NCBI RefSeq assembly: GCF_029978005.1
Contig: NZ_JARKOZ010000153.1
Span: forward strand, 22,466 to 86,465
Length of the DNA: 64,000 bases
Direction: 5' to 3'
From: Solidesulfovibrio sp.
GTDB lineage: Bacteria > Desulfobacterota > Desulfovibrionia > Desulfovibrionales > Desulfovibrionaceae
The position numbers and the translations under genes were made by a program. Shown piece after piece: positions 1 through 8,413 of the stretch (position 1 is the first letter of the stretch; every line of letters begins with the position of its first letter). Below the pieces are notes generated by a model that was not told where the DNA came from, made no database searches, and worked only from the letters and a program-made list of their open reading frames with translations.

Positions 1-1376
1 ACCGCGAACGCATCCCCGAGCGCGTGGTCCACGCCAAGGGCGCCGGCGCGCACGGCTATTTCGAGGTCACGGCCGACGTGACCCGCTACACCAAGGCCAA
101 GTTCCTCTCGGCCGTGGGCAAGCGCACGGAAGTCTTCGCCCGCTTCTCCACGGTCGGCGGCGAGCGCGGCTCGGCCGACAGCGCCCGCGACCCGCGGGGC
201 TTCGCGCTCAAGTTCTACACCGAGGACGGCAACTACGACATGGTCGGCAACAACACGCCGGTCTTTTTTATCCGCGATCCGCTCAAGTTCCCGGATTTCA
301 TCCACACCCAGAAGCGCAATCCCCAGACCAACCTGAAAGACGCCAACATGTTCTGGGACTTCCTGTCGCTCACGCCCGAGTCCCTGCACCAGGTGACCGT
401 GCTCTTCTCCGACCGGGGCACCCCCGACGGCTACCGCCACATGAACGGCTACAGCAGCCATACCTACAAGTGGTACAACGCCGCCGGCGAATATTACTGG
501 GTGAAGTATCATTTCAAGACCGACCAGAAGATCAGGAACCTGACCCGACAGGAGTCCGAGGTCCTGGCCGGCGGCAATCCCGACCACGCCACGGAGGACC
601 TCTTCAACGCCATCGCCTCGGGCAACCCGCCCTCCTGGACCCTGGAAATGCAGATCATGACCCCGGAGCAGGCCAAGGACTATCGCTTCGACATCTTCGA
701 CGTGACCAAGGTCTGGCCCCACGGCGACGTGCCGCCCATGGTCATCGGCAAGATGGTGCTCGACCGCAACCCGGTCAACTACTTCGCCGAGGTGGAGCAG
801 GCGGCGTTCAATCCCAGCAACCTCGTGCCCGGCATTTCCGTCTCCCCGGACAAGATGCTGCAGGGCCGGCTCTTCTCCTACCACGACACCCACCTGCACC
901 GCCTGGGACCCAATTACCAGCTCATCCCAATCAACGCGCCCAAGGCGGCCAAGGTGGCCAACTACCAGCGCGACGGCTTCATGCGCACCGACGACGGCGG
1001 CGGCGCGGGTCCCAACTACTGGCCCAACAGCTTCGACGGCCCGAGCCCGGATCCCGACGCCCTGGAACCGCATTTCCCCGTCGAGGGCGAGGCCGGACGC
1101 CACGTCTACACCCACCCCAACGACGACTTCTCCCAGCCCGGCGAGCTCTACCGCAAGGTCATGAACGACATGGACCGGGAGCATCTGGTCGGCAACATCG
1201 TGGCCCACCTGAAAAACGCCCTGGCGCGCATCCAGAAGCGCCAGTGCGCGCTGTTTTACAAGGCGGACAGGCAATGGGGCGAGCGCGTGGCCGCGGGCCT
1301 CGGGCTCGACGCGGCCGAGGTCGCGAGGCTTGCGGATATGACCCAGGAGGAACGCGCGGCCGCCACGGCGGCGTGA
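1..1376 (+). CDS. katA: Catalase, 5' end cut by window edge
   Basis: Monofunctional haem catalase that breaks down hydrogen peroxide to water and oxygen in the cytoplasm. The reading frame is open from base 3, before any start codon, so the N-terminus lies outside the window; about 458 codons are visible. The distal active-site histidine is in [13 protein letters not shown], the asparagine is in the [13 protein letters not shown] segment, and the proximal haem tyrosine is in [16 protein letters not shown]. The C-terminus ends just after the helical domain, so this is a small-subunit catalase without the extra flavodoxin-like domain. It gives an anaerobe or microaerophile oxidative-stress protection. 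A terminator follows at 1520. The symbol katA is the usual one for this clade but other names are possible. Confidence 0.95.
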   Translation, partial: RERIPERVVHAKGAGAHGYFEVTADVTRYTKAKFLSAVGKRTEVFARFSTVGGERGSADSARDPRGFALKFYTEDGNYDMVGNNTPVFFIRDPLKFPDFIHTQKRNPQTNLKDANMFWDFLSLTPESLHQVTVLFSDRGTPDGYRHMNGYSSHTYKWYNAAGEYYWVKYHFKTDQKIRNLTRQESEVLAGGNPDHATEDLFNAIASGNPPSWTLEMQIMTPEQAKDYRFDIFDVTKVWPHGDVPPMVIGKMVLDRNPVNYFAEVEQAAFNPSNLVPGISVSPDKMLQGRLFSYHDTHLHRLGPNYQLIPINAPKAAKVANYQRDGFMRTDDGGGAGPNYWPNSFDGPSPDPDALEPHFPVEGEAGRHVYTHPNDDFSQPGELYRKVMNDMDREHLVGNIVAHLKNALARIQKRQCALFYKADRQWGERVAAGLGLDAAEVARLADMTQEERAAATAA

Positions 1377-1425
1377 GCCAAGGGAGAGGAAGAGAGAAGA
1401 AAGAAGAGGAAGATGCCTCCGGCGG

Positions 1426-1450
1426 CCAGGAGGGGGTGACCCCCTCCTGG
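1426..1450. repeat. Perfect 11-bp inverted repeat (CCAGGAGGGGG / CCCCCTCCTGG)
   Basis: Two perfectly complementary 11-base arms are separated by only three bases (TGA), about 50 bp after the catalase stop. There is no T-run on either side, so it is not a standard intrinsic terminator. It may be a copy of a dispersed intergenic palindrome, or part of the catalase 3' untranslated region protecting the mRNA end. Confidence 0.6.
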
Positions 1451-1519
1451 ACCTCCCCAATGGGGGCTGTGAAGAGGATGGTCCTCCATCGCGGCATGGC
1501 ATCGTGGAGAGATCGTGCG

Positions 1520-1552
1520 GGGGGCGCGCCGGTTGGCGCGCCCCCGTTTTTT
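1520..1552 (+). terminator. Intrinsic terminator after catalase
   Basis: A perfect 11-bp stem (GGGGGCGCGCC / GGCGCGCCCCC) with a GGTT loop is followed by G and six T residues. It sits between the catalase stop and the convergent permease stop, reading in the catalase direction. Confidence 0.8.
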
Positions 1553-1568
1553 CAAGGACAGGCCGGGC

Positions 1569-3146
1569 CTAGGACTCGACCTCGAAGGCCACGGTTTCGG
1601 CGGCTTCGGCCGTGCGCAGCTTGCTGTGCTTGATGCCGTACAGGAAGTAGACGACCAGGCCGATGGCCATCCAGATGACCAGCCGCAGCCAGGTGTCCAG
1701 CGGCAGGCCGGCGGCCAGGTAGAGGCAGCTGAGACAGCCCAGGATGGGCGTCAGGGGCATGAGCGGCGTCCTGAAGGGACGCGCCAGGTCCGGCTGCTTG
1801 TAGCGCAGCACCAGCACGCCGGCGCAGACGATGGCGAAGGCGAACAGCGTGCCGATGGACACCAGCTCGCCCAGGATGCCGATGGGGAAAAAGCCCGACA
1901 CGAGCGCCACGGCCAGCCCCGTCACGAGGGTGGTCATGAACGGCGTGCCGAACTTGGGATGGATCTTGGAGAAACCGGGCGGCAGCAGGCCGTCCTTGGA
2001 CATGCTGAAGAAGATCCTGGGCTGACCCAGCAAGAAGACCAGGATCACGGAGGTCAGGCCGGCGATGGCCCCGAGCTTCACCAGGATGGACAGCCAGGGC
2101 ATGCCCATGACGTCGATGGCCACGGCCACGGGGTCGGACACGTTGAGTTTGGTGTAGGGAGCCACGCCCGTGAGCACGAGGGACACCAGCACGTACAGGA
2201 CGGTGCAGATGACCAGGGAGCCGAGAATGCCGATGGGCATGTCCCGCTGGGGATTTTTCGCCTCCTGGGCGGTGGTGGAAACGGCGTCGAAGCCGATGTA
2301 GGCGAAAAACACCACGCCCGCCGCCCGGACGATGCCGGACAGGCCGAAGTGGCCGAAGTCGCCGGTGTTTTGCGGAATGAACGGCAGCCAGTTGGCCGGC
2401 GTGACGAAGAAGACGCCGACGCCGATCACCAGCAGCACGACCACGATCTTGAGCGCCACGATGCAGGCGTTGACCGTGGCCGACTCCTTGATGCCCCGGA
2501 TCAGCACGCCGGTGAGCAGCAGCACGATCAGGCAGGCCGGCAGGTTGAACAGGGAGACGGCCTGGGGCAGGCCGGCCGCGTCGATGCCGGCCAGCTGCAG
2601 GTCCTTGGCGTAGGCCGACAGCTGATACCAGCCCTCGGGCGTGGCCGCGTGCAGCTTGGCGAACACGGACTGGGACAGGTAGACCAGATGGGCGCCGGGC
2701 GCGTCCATGAGCTGGGGCGGTATGTGGATGCCCAGGCTCTTGAGGAAGCTGACCATGTACCCGGACCAGCCCACGGCGACCGTGGCGGCGCAGACGGAGT
2801 ATTCGAGGATGAGGTCCCAGCCGATGAACCAGGCCAGGAGTTCGCCGAGGGTGGCGTAGGCGTAGGTGTAGGCGCTTCCGGCGATGGGAATCATGGAAGC
2901 GAATTCCGCGTAGCACAGCCCGGCGAAGCCGCAGCACACGGCGGCCAGGGCGAAGGAGAGCACGACGCTCGGGCCGGCGTATTCCGCCGCCGCCTTGCCC
3001 GTGAGCACGAAGATGCCCGCGCCGATGACCGCGCCGATGCCGATGGCGGTCAGGTTCACGGGGCCGAGGGTTTTCTTGAAGCCGCTGTGGGCCTTTGCCT
3101 CATGTTGCAAAGCGGTGATGCTTTTTCTTCTCCACAGAGTGTCCAT
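1569..3146 (-). CDS. APC-family amino-acid permease
   Basis: Integral membrane amino-acid/polyamine/organocation transporter, 525 residues, with about twelve hydrophobic segments beginning at [20 protein letters not shown]. That segment carries the GxGxxxGAGIF-type substrate motif of the family's first helix. The closest recognisable subgroup is the cationic amino-acid transporter-like (YhdG/CAT) proteins, but the substrate cannot be read from sequence. The start at 3146 was chosen because MDTLWRRKS follows a GAAGGAAA ribosome site; the longer open frame upstream has no membrane-protein character. It lies downstream of and co-directional with ald, with 357 bp between, so it may import alanine or another amino acid for degradation; this is inference from context. 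Confidence 0.88.
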   Translation of the reverse strand: MDTLWRRKSITALQHEAKAHSGFKKTLGPVNLTAIGIGAVIGAGIFVLTGKAAAEYAGPSVVLSFALAAVCCGFAGLCYAEFASMIPIAGSAYTYAYATLGELLAWFIGWDLILEYSVCAATVAVGWSGYMVSFLKSLGIHIPPQLMDAPGAHLVYLSQSVFAKLHAATPEGWYQLSAYAKDLQLAGIDAAGLPQAVSLFNLPACLIVLLLTGVLIRGIKESATVNACIVALKIVVVLLVIGVGVFFVTPANWLPFIPQNTGDFGHFGLSGIVRAAGVVFFAYIGFDAVSTTAQEAKNPQRDMPIGILGSLVICTVLYVLVSLVLTGVAPYTKLNVSDPVAVAIDVMGMPWLSILVKLGAIAGLTSVILVFLLGQPRIFFSMSKDGLLPPGFSKIHPKFGTPFMTTLVTGLAVALVSGFFPIGILGELVSIGTLFAFAIVCAGVLVLRYKQPDLARPFRTPLMPLTPILGCLSCLYLAAGLPLDTWLRLVIWMAIGLVVYFLYGIKHSKLRTAEAAETVAFEVES

Positions 3147-3503
3147 CGGATTTCCTTCGGGCTTTTTGAGGATATGCCTGAATTGGATATCGCATGGAAA
3201 ACAACGCTGCCTGGAAAAACCTCCTTTGCGCCTGGCGGGGCAGGTTGGGGTTGCGGATCGTTGCATCTGCCGTCCATGGCGCTCCCTCGGGGCTTTTAGG
3301 TGATATGCCGCGATGGGAGGGACATGGCTTTCGGGCCTGTCCGGGGCGGCCCCGGTCCCGGGGCGCGAGGGCGCGCCCGGAGACGGCCGAGGCGGCCCCG
3401 GGGAATTCCCGGGGCCGCGACGGCCGCGTCCGTTGGCGAGGCGCGCGCGGAGTTCCCCCGGCCGCGATCCGGGCAGGGATCGCGGCCGAACATGCCGTGG
3501 GTC
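3147..3503. other. Intergenic region between permease and ald, GC-rich with palindromes
   Basis: No gene is visible. The region holds the ribosome site and probable promoter of the permease next to base 3147, a perfect 11-bp GC palindrome at 3392-3418 (arms GCGGCCCCGGG / CCCGGGGCCGC), and the ald-proximal hairpin at 3460-3487. The antisense open frames here are by-products of high GC. Confidence 0.6.
3460..3487 (-). terminator. Hairpin just after ald stop, probable transcript end
   Basis: A perfect 11-bp inverted repeat (GGCCGCGATCC / GGATCGCGGCC, six-base loop) begins 16 bp beyond the ald stop codon. It lacks a U-tract, so termination is plausible but not certain. Confidence 0.45.
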
Positions 3504-4616
3504 CTACAGCAGGGATTCCACCGGGGTGTAGTCGAGGCCGAAGGCGTCGGAGACGCCCTTGAAGGTGACCTTGCCGCCCACGACGTTGGCCCCGTTCTTG
3601 ATTTCCAGGGTGTCGCGCATGGCCTGCTTCCAGCCCTTGGAGGCGATCTCCTGGGCGTAGGGCAGCGTGGCGTTGGTCAGGGCCAGGGTCGAGGTCTTGG
3701 CCACCGCGCCGGGCATGTTGGCCACGCAGTAGTGGACCACGCCGTCCACGGAGTAGATGGGGTCGCCGTGGGTGGTGGGCTTGGAGGTCTCGAAGCAGCC
3801 GCCCTGGTCGATGGCCACGTCCACGAGCACGGAGCCCTTCTTCATGAGCTTCAGCATCTCGCGGGTGACGAGCTTGGGCGCCTTGGCCCCCGGGATGAGC
3901 ACCGCGCCGACCACCACGTCGGCCCGGGACACGAGGTCGCGGATGACGGCCGGGCTGGACATGAGCGGGATGCAGTTTTTGGGCATGATGTCGCTCAGGT
4001 AGCGCAGGCGGTCCAGGTCGAGGTCCAGGATGTAGACCTTGGCCCCCAGGCCGCAGGCCATCTTGGCCGCGTTGGCCCCGACCTCGCCGCCGCCGATGAC
4101 CACCACCGTGCCCGGGTCCACGCCCGGCACGCCGCCGAGCAGCACGCCCAGGCCCCCGTGCTCCATCTCCAGATATTTCGCGCCCTGCTGGATGGCCATG
4201 CGGCCGGCCACCTCGCTCATGGGGGTCAGAAGCGGCAGGGAGCCGTCGGCCTTCTGCATGGTCTCGTAGGCGATGCCCACGCACTTGCTCTTGATCAGCG
4301 CCTTGGTCTGGCGCTCGTCGGCGGCCAGGTGCAGGTAGGTGAAGACGATCTGGCCCTCGCGGATCAGGTCGTACTCGGCGGGCATGGGCTCCTTGACGTG
4401 CATGACCATGTCGGCACGCGCGTAGATGTCCTTGGGCCCGTCCACGATCTCGGCCCCGGCCGCCTTGTAGGCCGCGTCCTCGAAGCCGCTGCCCGCGCCG
4501 GCGTTTTTCTCGACGAGAAGCGTGTGGCCGTGCTGGCACATGACTTCCACGCCCGCGGGGGTCATGCAGACGCGATTCTCTTCGGACTTGATCTCCTTGA
4601 GGATGCCAACGATCAT
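3504..4616 (-). CDS. ald: Alanine dehydrogenase
   Basis: Catalyses the reversible oxidative deamination of L-alanine to pyruvate and ammonia with NAD+. At 370 residues it has the normal family length. The start at 4616 gives the family's conserved N-terminus MIVGILKEIK. Known active-site positions are all present at the family numbering: Lys75 (VKEP), His96 (YLHL) and Asp270 (AID). The nucleotide-binding turn VVVIGGGEVG is at 171-180. It is preceded by a near-consensus sigma-54 promoter at 4679-4694 and, further up, by the gene for an ACT-domain sigma-54 activator, which is the obvious regulator. In sulfate reducers this enzyme allows alanine to be used as electron donor and carbon source. 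The amino-acid permease lies directly downstream. Confidence 0.97.
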   Translation of the reverse strand: MIVGILKEIKSEENRVCMTPAGVEVMCQHGHTLLVEKNAGAGSGFEDAAYKAAGAEIVDGPKDIYARADMVMHVKEPMPAEYDLIREGQIVFTYLHLAADERQTKALIKSKCVGIAYETMQKADGSLPLLTPMSEVAGRMAIQQGAKYLEMEHGGLGVLLGGVPGVDPGTVVVIGGGEVGANAAKMACGLGAKVYILDLDLDRLRYLSDIMPKNCIPLMSSPAVIRDLVSRADVVVGAVLIPGAKAPKLVTREMLKLMKKGSVLVDVAIDQGGCFETSKPTTHGDPIYSVDGVVHYCVANMPGAVAKTSTLALTNATLPYAQEIASKGWKQAMRDTLEIKNGANVVGGKVTFKGVSDAFGLDYTPVESLL

Positions 4617-4678
4617 GTTCTTGCTCCGGTGGGATTTGAGGTTGTTCGGTCGCGCCGCCGTGGGCGTTTCCCTTTCAA

Positions 4679-4694
4679 AGCAAATCCCTTGCCA
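4679..4694 (-). promoter_or_regulatory. Sigma-54 (-24/-12) promoter of ald
   Basis: On the minus strand the sequence is TGGCAAGGGATTTGCT. It matches the sigma-54 consensus TGGCACGNNNNTTGCW at all fixed positions except position six. The essential GG and GC are separated by exactly ten bases. It lies about 60 bp upstream of the ald start codon, leaving a short untranslated leader. Confidence 0.85.
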
Positions 4695-4874
4695 AGCCGA
4701 CTCCCGGGAGCGTGGCCCGGCCGCCTCCCGGGAGACCGGGAAAGATTCCCGAAAATAAACCCTTTTCTGCCGGGAGATTAGCCTGAAAAACAAAACCGGC
4801 GGGAAGAATTCCCGCCGAGGCGCGCCGGCCGCGTGGCGGCCTGGAAAACGGAGGAAGCGTCCAGGAGAAAGGGA

Positions 4875-4898
4875 GCATGGAACGATATCGTTCCATGC
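4875..4898. promoter_or_regulatory. Perfect 24-bp palindrome, candidate activator-binding site (UAS)
   Basis: Twelve bases (GCATGGAACGAT) are followed directly by their exact reverse complement, about 180 bp upstream of the ald sigma-54 promoter and 75 bp downstream of the regulator's stop. Position, symmetry and company fit an enhancer site for the dimeric activator encoded at 4974-6542. It could also fold as a hairpin ending the regulator's transcript. A second smaller inverted repeat (GGCGGGAA / TTCCCGCC) is at 4798-4816, and CTCCCGGGAG occurs twice, at 4701 and about 4725. Confidence 0.6.
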
Positions 4899-4973
4899 CT
4901 CTACAGAAAGGCATCTAACTTATTTCAATAAGAAGAGAAGTTGCGATGGAAATAAAACGTTCCGGATGGATCG

Positions 4974-6542
4974 TTAAGTTTCCAACTGATGCTTGCGGAG
5001 CTTGTTGCGCAGGGCCGTATGCGAGATGCCGATCTCCCTGGCGATCCGGCGCAGGCTTTTGCGACCCGCCAGGGCCTCTTCCAGGAGGCCCCGTTCGTAC
5101 TGGCCGAGCGCCTCGCGCAGGGGGCGCGGCCGGACCGGGTCCGGCGCGGCAGGCGGGACCGCGTCGCGCACGCGCTCCTGGAACAGCAGGATGGCGTCCG
5201 CGTCGATGGGATTTTCGTCGGACAGGATGGCCGAGCGCTCCACCACGTTCTTGAGCTCCCGCACGTTGCCCGGCCAGGGGTGGCGCAAAAGCTTGCGCCG
5301 GGCCCCCTCGCCGAAGGCGCGCGGCGACGTGCCCAGCCGCGAGGTGAGCAGGAACAGGAAATGCTCGGCCAGGGGCAGGATGTCGTCGACGCGCTCGCGC
5401 AGGGGGGGGATGGTCAGGGGCAGGACGTTTATGCGGTAGTAGAGGTCCTCGCGGAACAGGCGCTTTTCCACGAGCTCTTCCAGGTTGCGGTTGGTGGCCG
5501 TGACGATGCGGGCGGCCACCGGCGATTCCCGGCCGTCGCCCAGGCGGCGCACCCGGCGGCTCTGGATGACGCGCAGAATCTTGGCCTGCGCCCCGAGCGG
5601 CATCTCGCCGATCTCGTCCAGGAAGACCGTGCCCTCCCCGGCCAGCTCGAACAGGCCCGGCCGCCCTTCCCGGCGGGCCCCGGAAAACGCGCCGCCCACG
5701 TAGCCGAACAGTTCGCTTTCCAGCAGCGACTCGGGTACGGCGGCGCAGTTGACGGCCACGAACGTCCCCTCCCGGCCGCTGGCCGCGTGGATGGCCTGGG
5801 CGAAGAGCTCCTTGCCCGTGCCGGATTCGCCCCGGATGGTGACGATGGCGTCGCTGGGGGCGATCTTCTCGGCCATGGCCAGGGCCTCGCGCAGGGAGGG
5901 GCTCGCGCCCACGATGTCGTTGAAGCTCACTTCCCCGGGCTCGGTCATGGTCCTGGCCAGGTCCTGGATGTCCTGGGCGTCCCGGGCGATCTCCACCGCG
6001 CCGAGCACCGCGCCCGAGGCGTCCAGGATGGGCCGGCCGGTGGCGAAGTAGCGCAGCCGCTTGCGTTTCTGCACCACGTTCTTCTTGACGTTGTTGTAGC
6101 GGCTGCCGCGCAGGCAATCGAGGATGGCGTAGTCGGGCAGGGGCAGGTCGCGGACGTCCCGGCCGACGACGTCGGCGGCGTCGCAGCGAAAATTGGCCTT
6201 GGCCACGCTGTTCATGAGGGTGACGCGACCCTCGGCGTCCACGGCCAGGATGGATTCGTCGATGTTGTCGAGCACGATGCGCAGCAGGTTGGCCTGCTTT
6301 TCGTGGGGCAGCGCCTCGATGAACCGGATTTCGAGCAGGTCGGAGAAGGCGGCCAGCATGGCCAGGATCTCCTCCCGGGGGCAGACCGGCCGGCCGGGAT
6401 CGATCTCCATGAAGATGTGGGCGCAGCCGTCCTTCTGCACGACCTCCATGGCGACGATGTTGCAGCCCTGACCGGCCAGGCGGGAGGAGATGTCGGCCAC
6501 GATGCCGATGCGGTCCGTGAAGGTGAGGTGCAGCTTGCTCAT
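4974..6542 (-). CDS. Sigma-54-dependent regulator, ACT-PAS-AAA+-Fis HTH (TyrR-like architecture)
   Basis: Enhancer-binding transcription activator of 522 residues. An N-terminal ACT domain (about 1-75, MSKLHLTFTDRIGIVADISS) probably senses an amino acid. A PAS domain follows at about 85-195, then the AAA+ ATPase module from about 205 with Walker A GESGTGKE and Walker B TVFLDEIGEMP. The sigma-54 contact loop reads GAFSGA instead of the usual GAFTGA. The C-terminus has a Fis-type helix-turn-helix (SLRRIAREIGISHTALRNKL). The gene is directly upstream of ald on the same strand, and a sigma-54 promoter plus palindrome lie between them. It therefore probably activates ald (and perhaps the permease) in response to alanine or a related amino acid. 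The effector is inference. Confidence 0.9.
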   Translation of the reverse strand: MSKLHLTFTDRIGIVADISSRLAGQGCNIVAMEVVQKDGCAHIFMEIDPGRPVCPREEILAMLAAFSDLLEIRFIEALPHEKQANLLRIVLDNIDESILAVDAEGRVTLMNSVAKANFRCDAADVVGRDVRDLPLPDYAILDCLRGSRYNNVKKNVVQKRKRLRYFATGRPILDASGAVLGAVEIARDAQDIQDLARTMTEPGEVSFNDIVGASPSLREALAMAEKIAPSDAIVTIRGESGTGKELFAQAIHAASGREGTFVAVNCAAVPESLLESELFGYVGGAFSGARREGRPGLFELAGEGTVFLDEIGEMPLGAQAKILRVIQSRRVRRLGDGRESPVAARIVTATNRNLEELVEKRLFREDLYYRINVLPLTIPPLRERVDDILPLAEHFLFLLTSRLGTSPRAFGEGARRKLLRHPWPGNVRELKNVVERSAILSDENPIDADAILLFQERVRDAVPPAAPDPVRPRPLREALGQYERGLLEEALAGRKSLRRIAREIGISHTALRNKLRKHQLET

Positions 6543-6585
6543 GGCCTCCCCGTCCCGGCCGCCGGCGAGGCCGGGGGGCGCGGGT

Positions 6586-7596
6586 CTAGACGGCCACGCC
6601 TGTAACCCGCAGGGCGAAGTAGCACAAGGCCGCCACCACGGCCGCGGCCGGAATGGTCATGATCCAGGCCACCACCAGCCGGCCGGCCACGCCCCAGCGC
6701 ACGGCCGAAAGCCGCTTGGACGCGCCCACGCCGATGACCGTGGTGGAGATGGTGTGGGTGGTGGAGATGGGCGCGCCAAGGGCCGACGCGCCGCAGATGA
6801 CGGCCGCGGCCGCCGTCTCGGCGGCGAAGCCGTGGATGGGCTCCAGCTTGAAGATCTTGTGCCCCATGGTCTTGACGATCTTCCAGCCCCCCGAGGCCGT
6901 GCCGAGGCCCATGGCCAGGGCGCAGGAGAGCTTGACCCAAAACGGCACGGTCATTTCCGGAATCTCGCCGAAAAGGACCAGGGCCAGGGTGATGATGCCC
7001 ATGGTCTTCTGGGCGTCGTTTAGGCCGTGGCTCGTGGCCATGAAGGCCGAGGACACGATCTGGAGCTTCTTGAACAGGAAGTTCACCCGCCTGGGCGTGC
7101 TGCGGCACACCAGCCACGACAGCAGCACCATGAGCAGGTAGCCGGACAGGAAGCCGGCCAGGGGAGAGAGCACCAGCGGCAGCAGGATCTTGGTGGCGAT
7201 GGAGCCGTAGCTCGGCGCGTCCCAGCCGCCGTAGGCGATGGCCGCGCCGATGAGTCCGCCGACCAGGGCGTGGGACGAGGACGAAGGCAGGCCCCAGTAC
7301 CAGGTGAGCAGGTTCCAGACGATGGCCCCGAGCAGGGCGGCCAGCACCACCCCCTGGCTGCCGGCCACCACCTCCGGCCGCACGATGCCGCTGCCGATGG
7401 TGTGGGCCACGGCCGTGCCCAGAAACGCGCCGAGGAGGTTGAGCGCCCCGGCCATGCACACGGCCGTCAGCGGCGAGAGCACCTTGGTCGAGACGATGGT
7501 GGCGATGGCGTTGGCGCTGTCGTGGGCGCCGTTGGTGAAGTCGAAAAGCAGGGCCACGGCCACCACGGCGACGAGCATGAGCGGGATGTCAGGCAT
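6586..7596 (-). CDS. pit: PiT-family inorganic phosphate transporter
   Basis: Low-affinity phosphate (or metal-phosphate) permease of the inner membrane, 336 residues with about ten hydrophobic segments. The two inverted family signatures are visible: FDFTNGAHDSANAIA near residues 19-33 and HGLNDAQKTMGI in the second half. It overlaps the upstream DUF47 gene by 8 bp and is therefore translationally coupled to it, the standard pairing for Pit systems. A sulfate-permease role has been described for some bacterial members of the family, so the ion is not certain, but the DUF47 partner favours phosphate. Confidence 0.92.
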   Translation of the reverse strand: MPDIPLMLVAVVAVALLFDFTNGAHDSANAIATIVSTKVLSPLTAVCMAGALNLLGAFLGTAVAHTIGSGIVRPEVVAGSQGVVLAALLGAIVWNLLTWYWGLPSSSSHALVGGLIGAAIAYGGWDAPSYGSIATKILLPLVLSPLAGFLSGYLLMVLLSWLVCRSTPRRVNFLFKKLQIVSSAFMATSHGLNDAQKTMGIITLALVLFGEIPEMTVPFWVKLSCALAMGLGTASGGWKIVKTMGHKIFKLEPIHGFAAETAAAAVICGASALGAPISTTHTISTTVIGVGASKRLSAVRWGVAGRLVVAWIMTIPAAAVVAALCYFALRVTGVAV

Positions 7597-8224
7597 TTTT
7601 GAGCACCACGCCTTCCAGCACGTCGGAAAGCGCCTCGGTGCGCTCCACGGCCGCCTCGATGCGGTCGAATAGGTGCTTCCATTTGACGATGTCCAGGATG
7701 GCGGCGTAGTCGCCCTGCTCCTCGCCGCCGTCGTAGAGCTCGCCGATGCCGACCATGAGCAGGGTCTCGCACTCGTGCTTGAGGGCCTCGATCCTGGCGA
7801 AGTGCTCCTCGGCCTGCTTGTTGGCCCGCATGCGCGAGAGCACCATGCCGACCTCCTCGATCATCGCCCGCAGGTTGCTGATGATGCGCCGGGCCGGGTA
7901 GCGGATGCGGTCGAAGCCGAAAAGCCCCACCCGCGAGGCGATGGCCTTGATGAGGTTCAGGATGTCTTCCTGGGTGAGGTTGATCTCGTGGATGTCCTCA
8001 CGGTCGATGGGCGTGATGAAGGTGAGCGAGAGCTCCTTGGCGATGCGCCGGCTGATGGCGTTGCCTTCGGATTCGATGATGGTGATGCGTTTGCAGCGCT
8101 CCTCCACGTCGTCGAAGGAGGTGAACAGCTCGTCGAGGATGATGGCCGCCTTGACCAGCTTGCGGTGTTGCTCGCCAAAAAGGTCGTAGAATTTCACCGA
8201 CCTGGGGAACAGGCTGAAACCCAT
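7589..8224 (-). CDS. DUF47/PhoU-like Pit accessory protein
   Basis: Cytoplasmic all-helical protein of 211 residues related to PhoU (DUF47 family, TIGR00153-like). The start MGFSLFPRSVKFYDLFGEQHRKLVKAA and the internal SEGNAISRRIAKEL segment are typical of the family. It is the upstream partner of the Pit transporter and overlaps it by 8 bp. Family members modulate Pit transport activity. About 190 bp without a gene lie upstream and should hold the promoter of this pair; no clear Pho box was seen there. Confidence 0.88.
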   Translation of the reverse strand: MGFSLFPRSVKFYDLFGEQHRKLVKAAIILDELFTSFDDVEERCKRITIIESEGNAISRRIAKELSLTFITPIDREDIHEINLTQEDILNLIKAIASRVGLFGFDRIRYPARRIISNLRAMIEEVGMVLSRMRANKQAEEHFARIEALKHECETLLMVGIGELYDGGEEQGDYAAILDIVKWKHLFDRIEAAVERTEALSDVLEGVVLKNA

Positions 8225-8413
8225 GGCTTCTCCGCTGTCGTTGCGTGCGGGCCGGCGAGCCGCCGCGTCCGGGGCTTGCGCGATCCCTTTCCGGGGTATC
8301 CGGCATCCGAATGCGCGCGCGGCGTCCCTTTGACGCCGTCGCGTTTCAAAGAAAAAAACGATTCCAGTATGTTGCCTGCAAAGTCCGCATCCCCGAAAGG
8401 AAAGGGCGCGGCC

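Noticed and set aside
1515..3299. Long plus-strand open frame (594 codons) opposite the permease gene
   Set aside because: Rich in His, Gln, Asp and Gly with no domain; it mirrors the codon pattern of the permease on the other strand. Similar antisense frames opposite ald, the regulator, the kinase and metG were dropped for the same reason.
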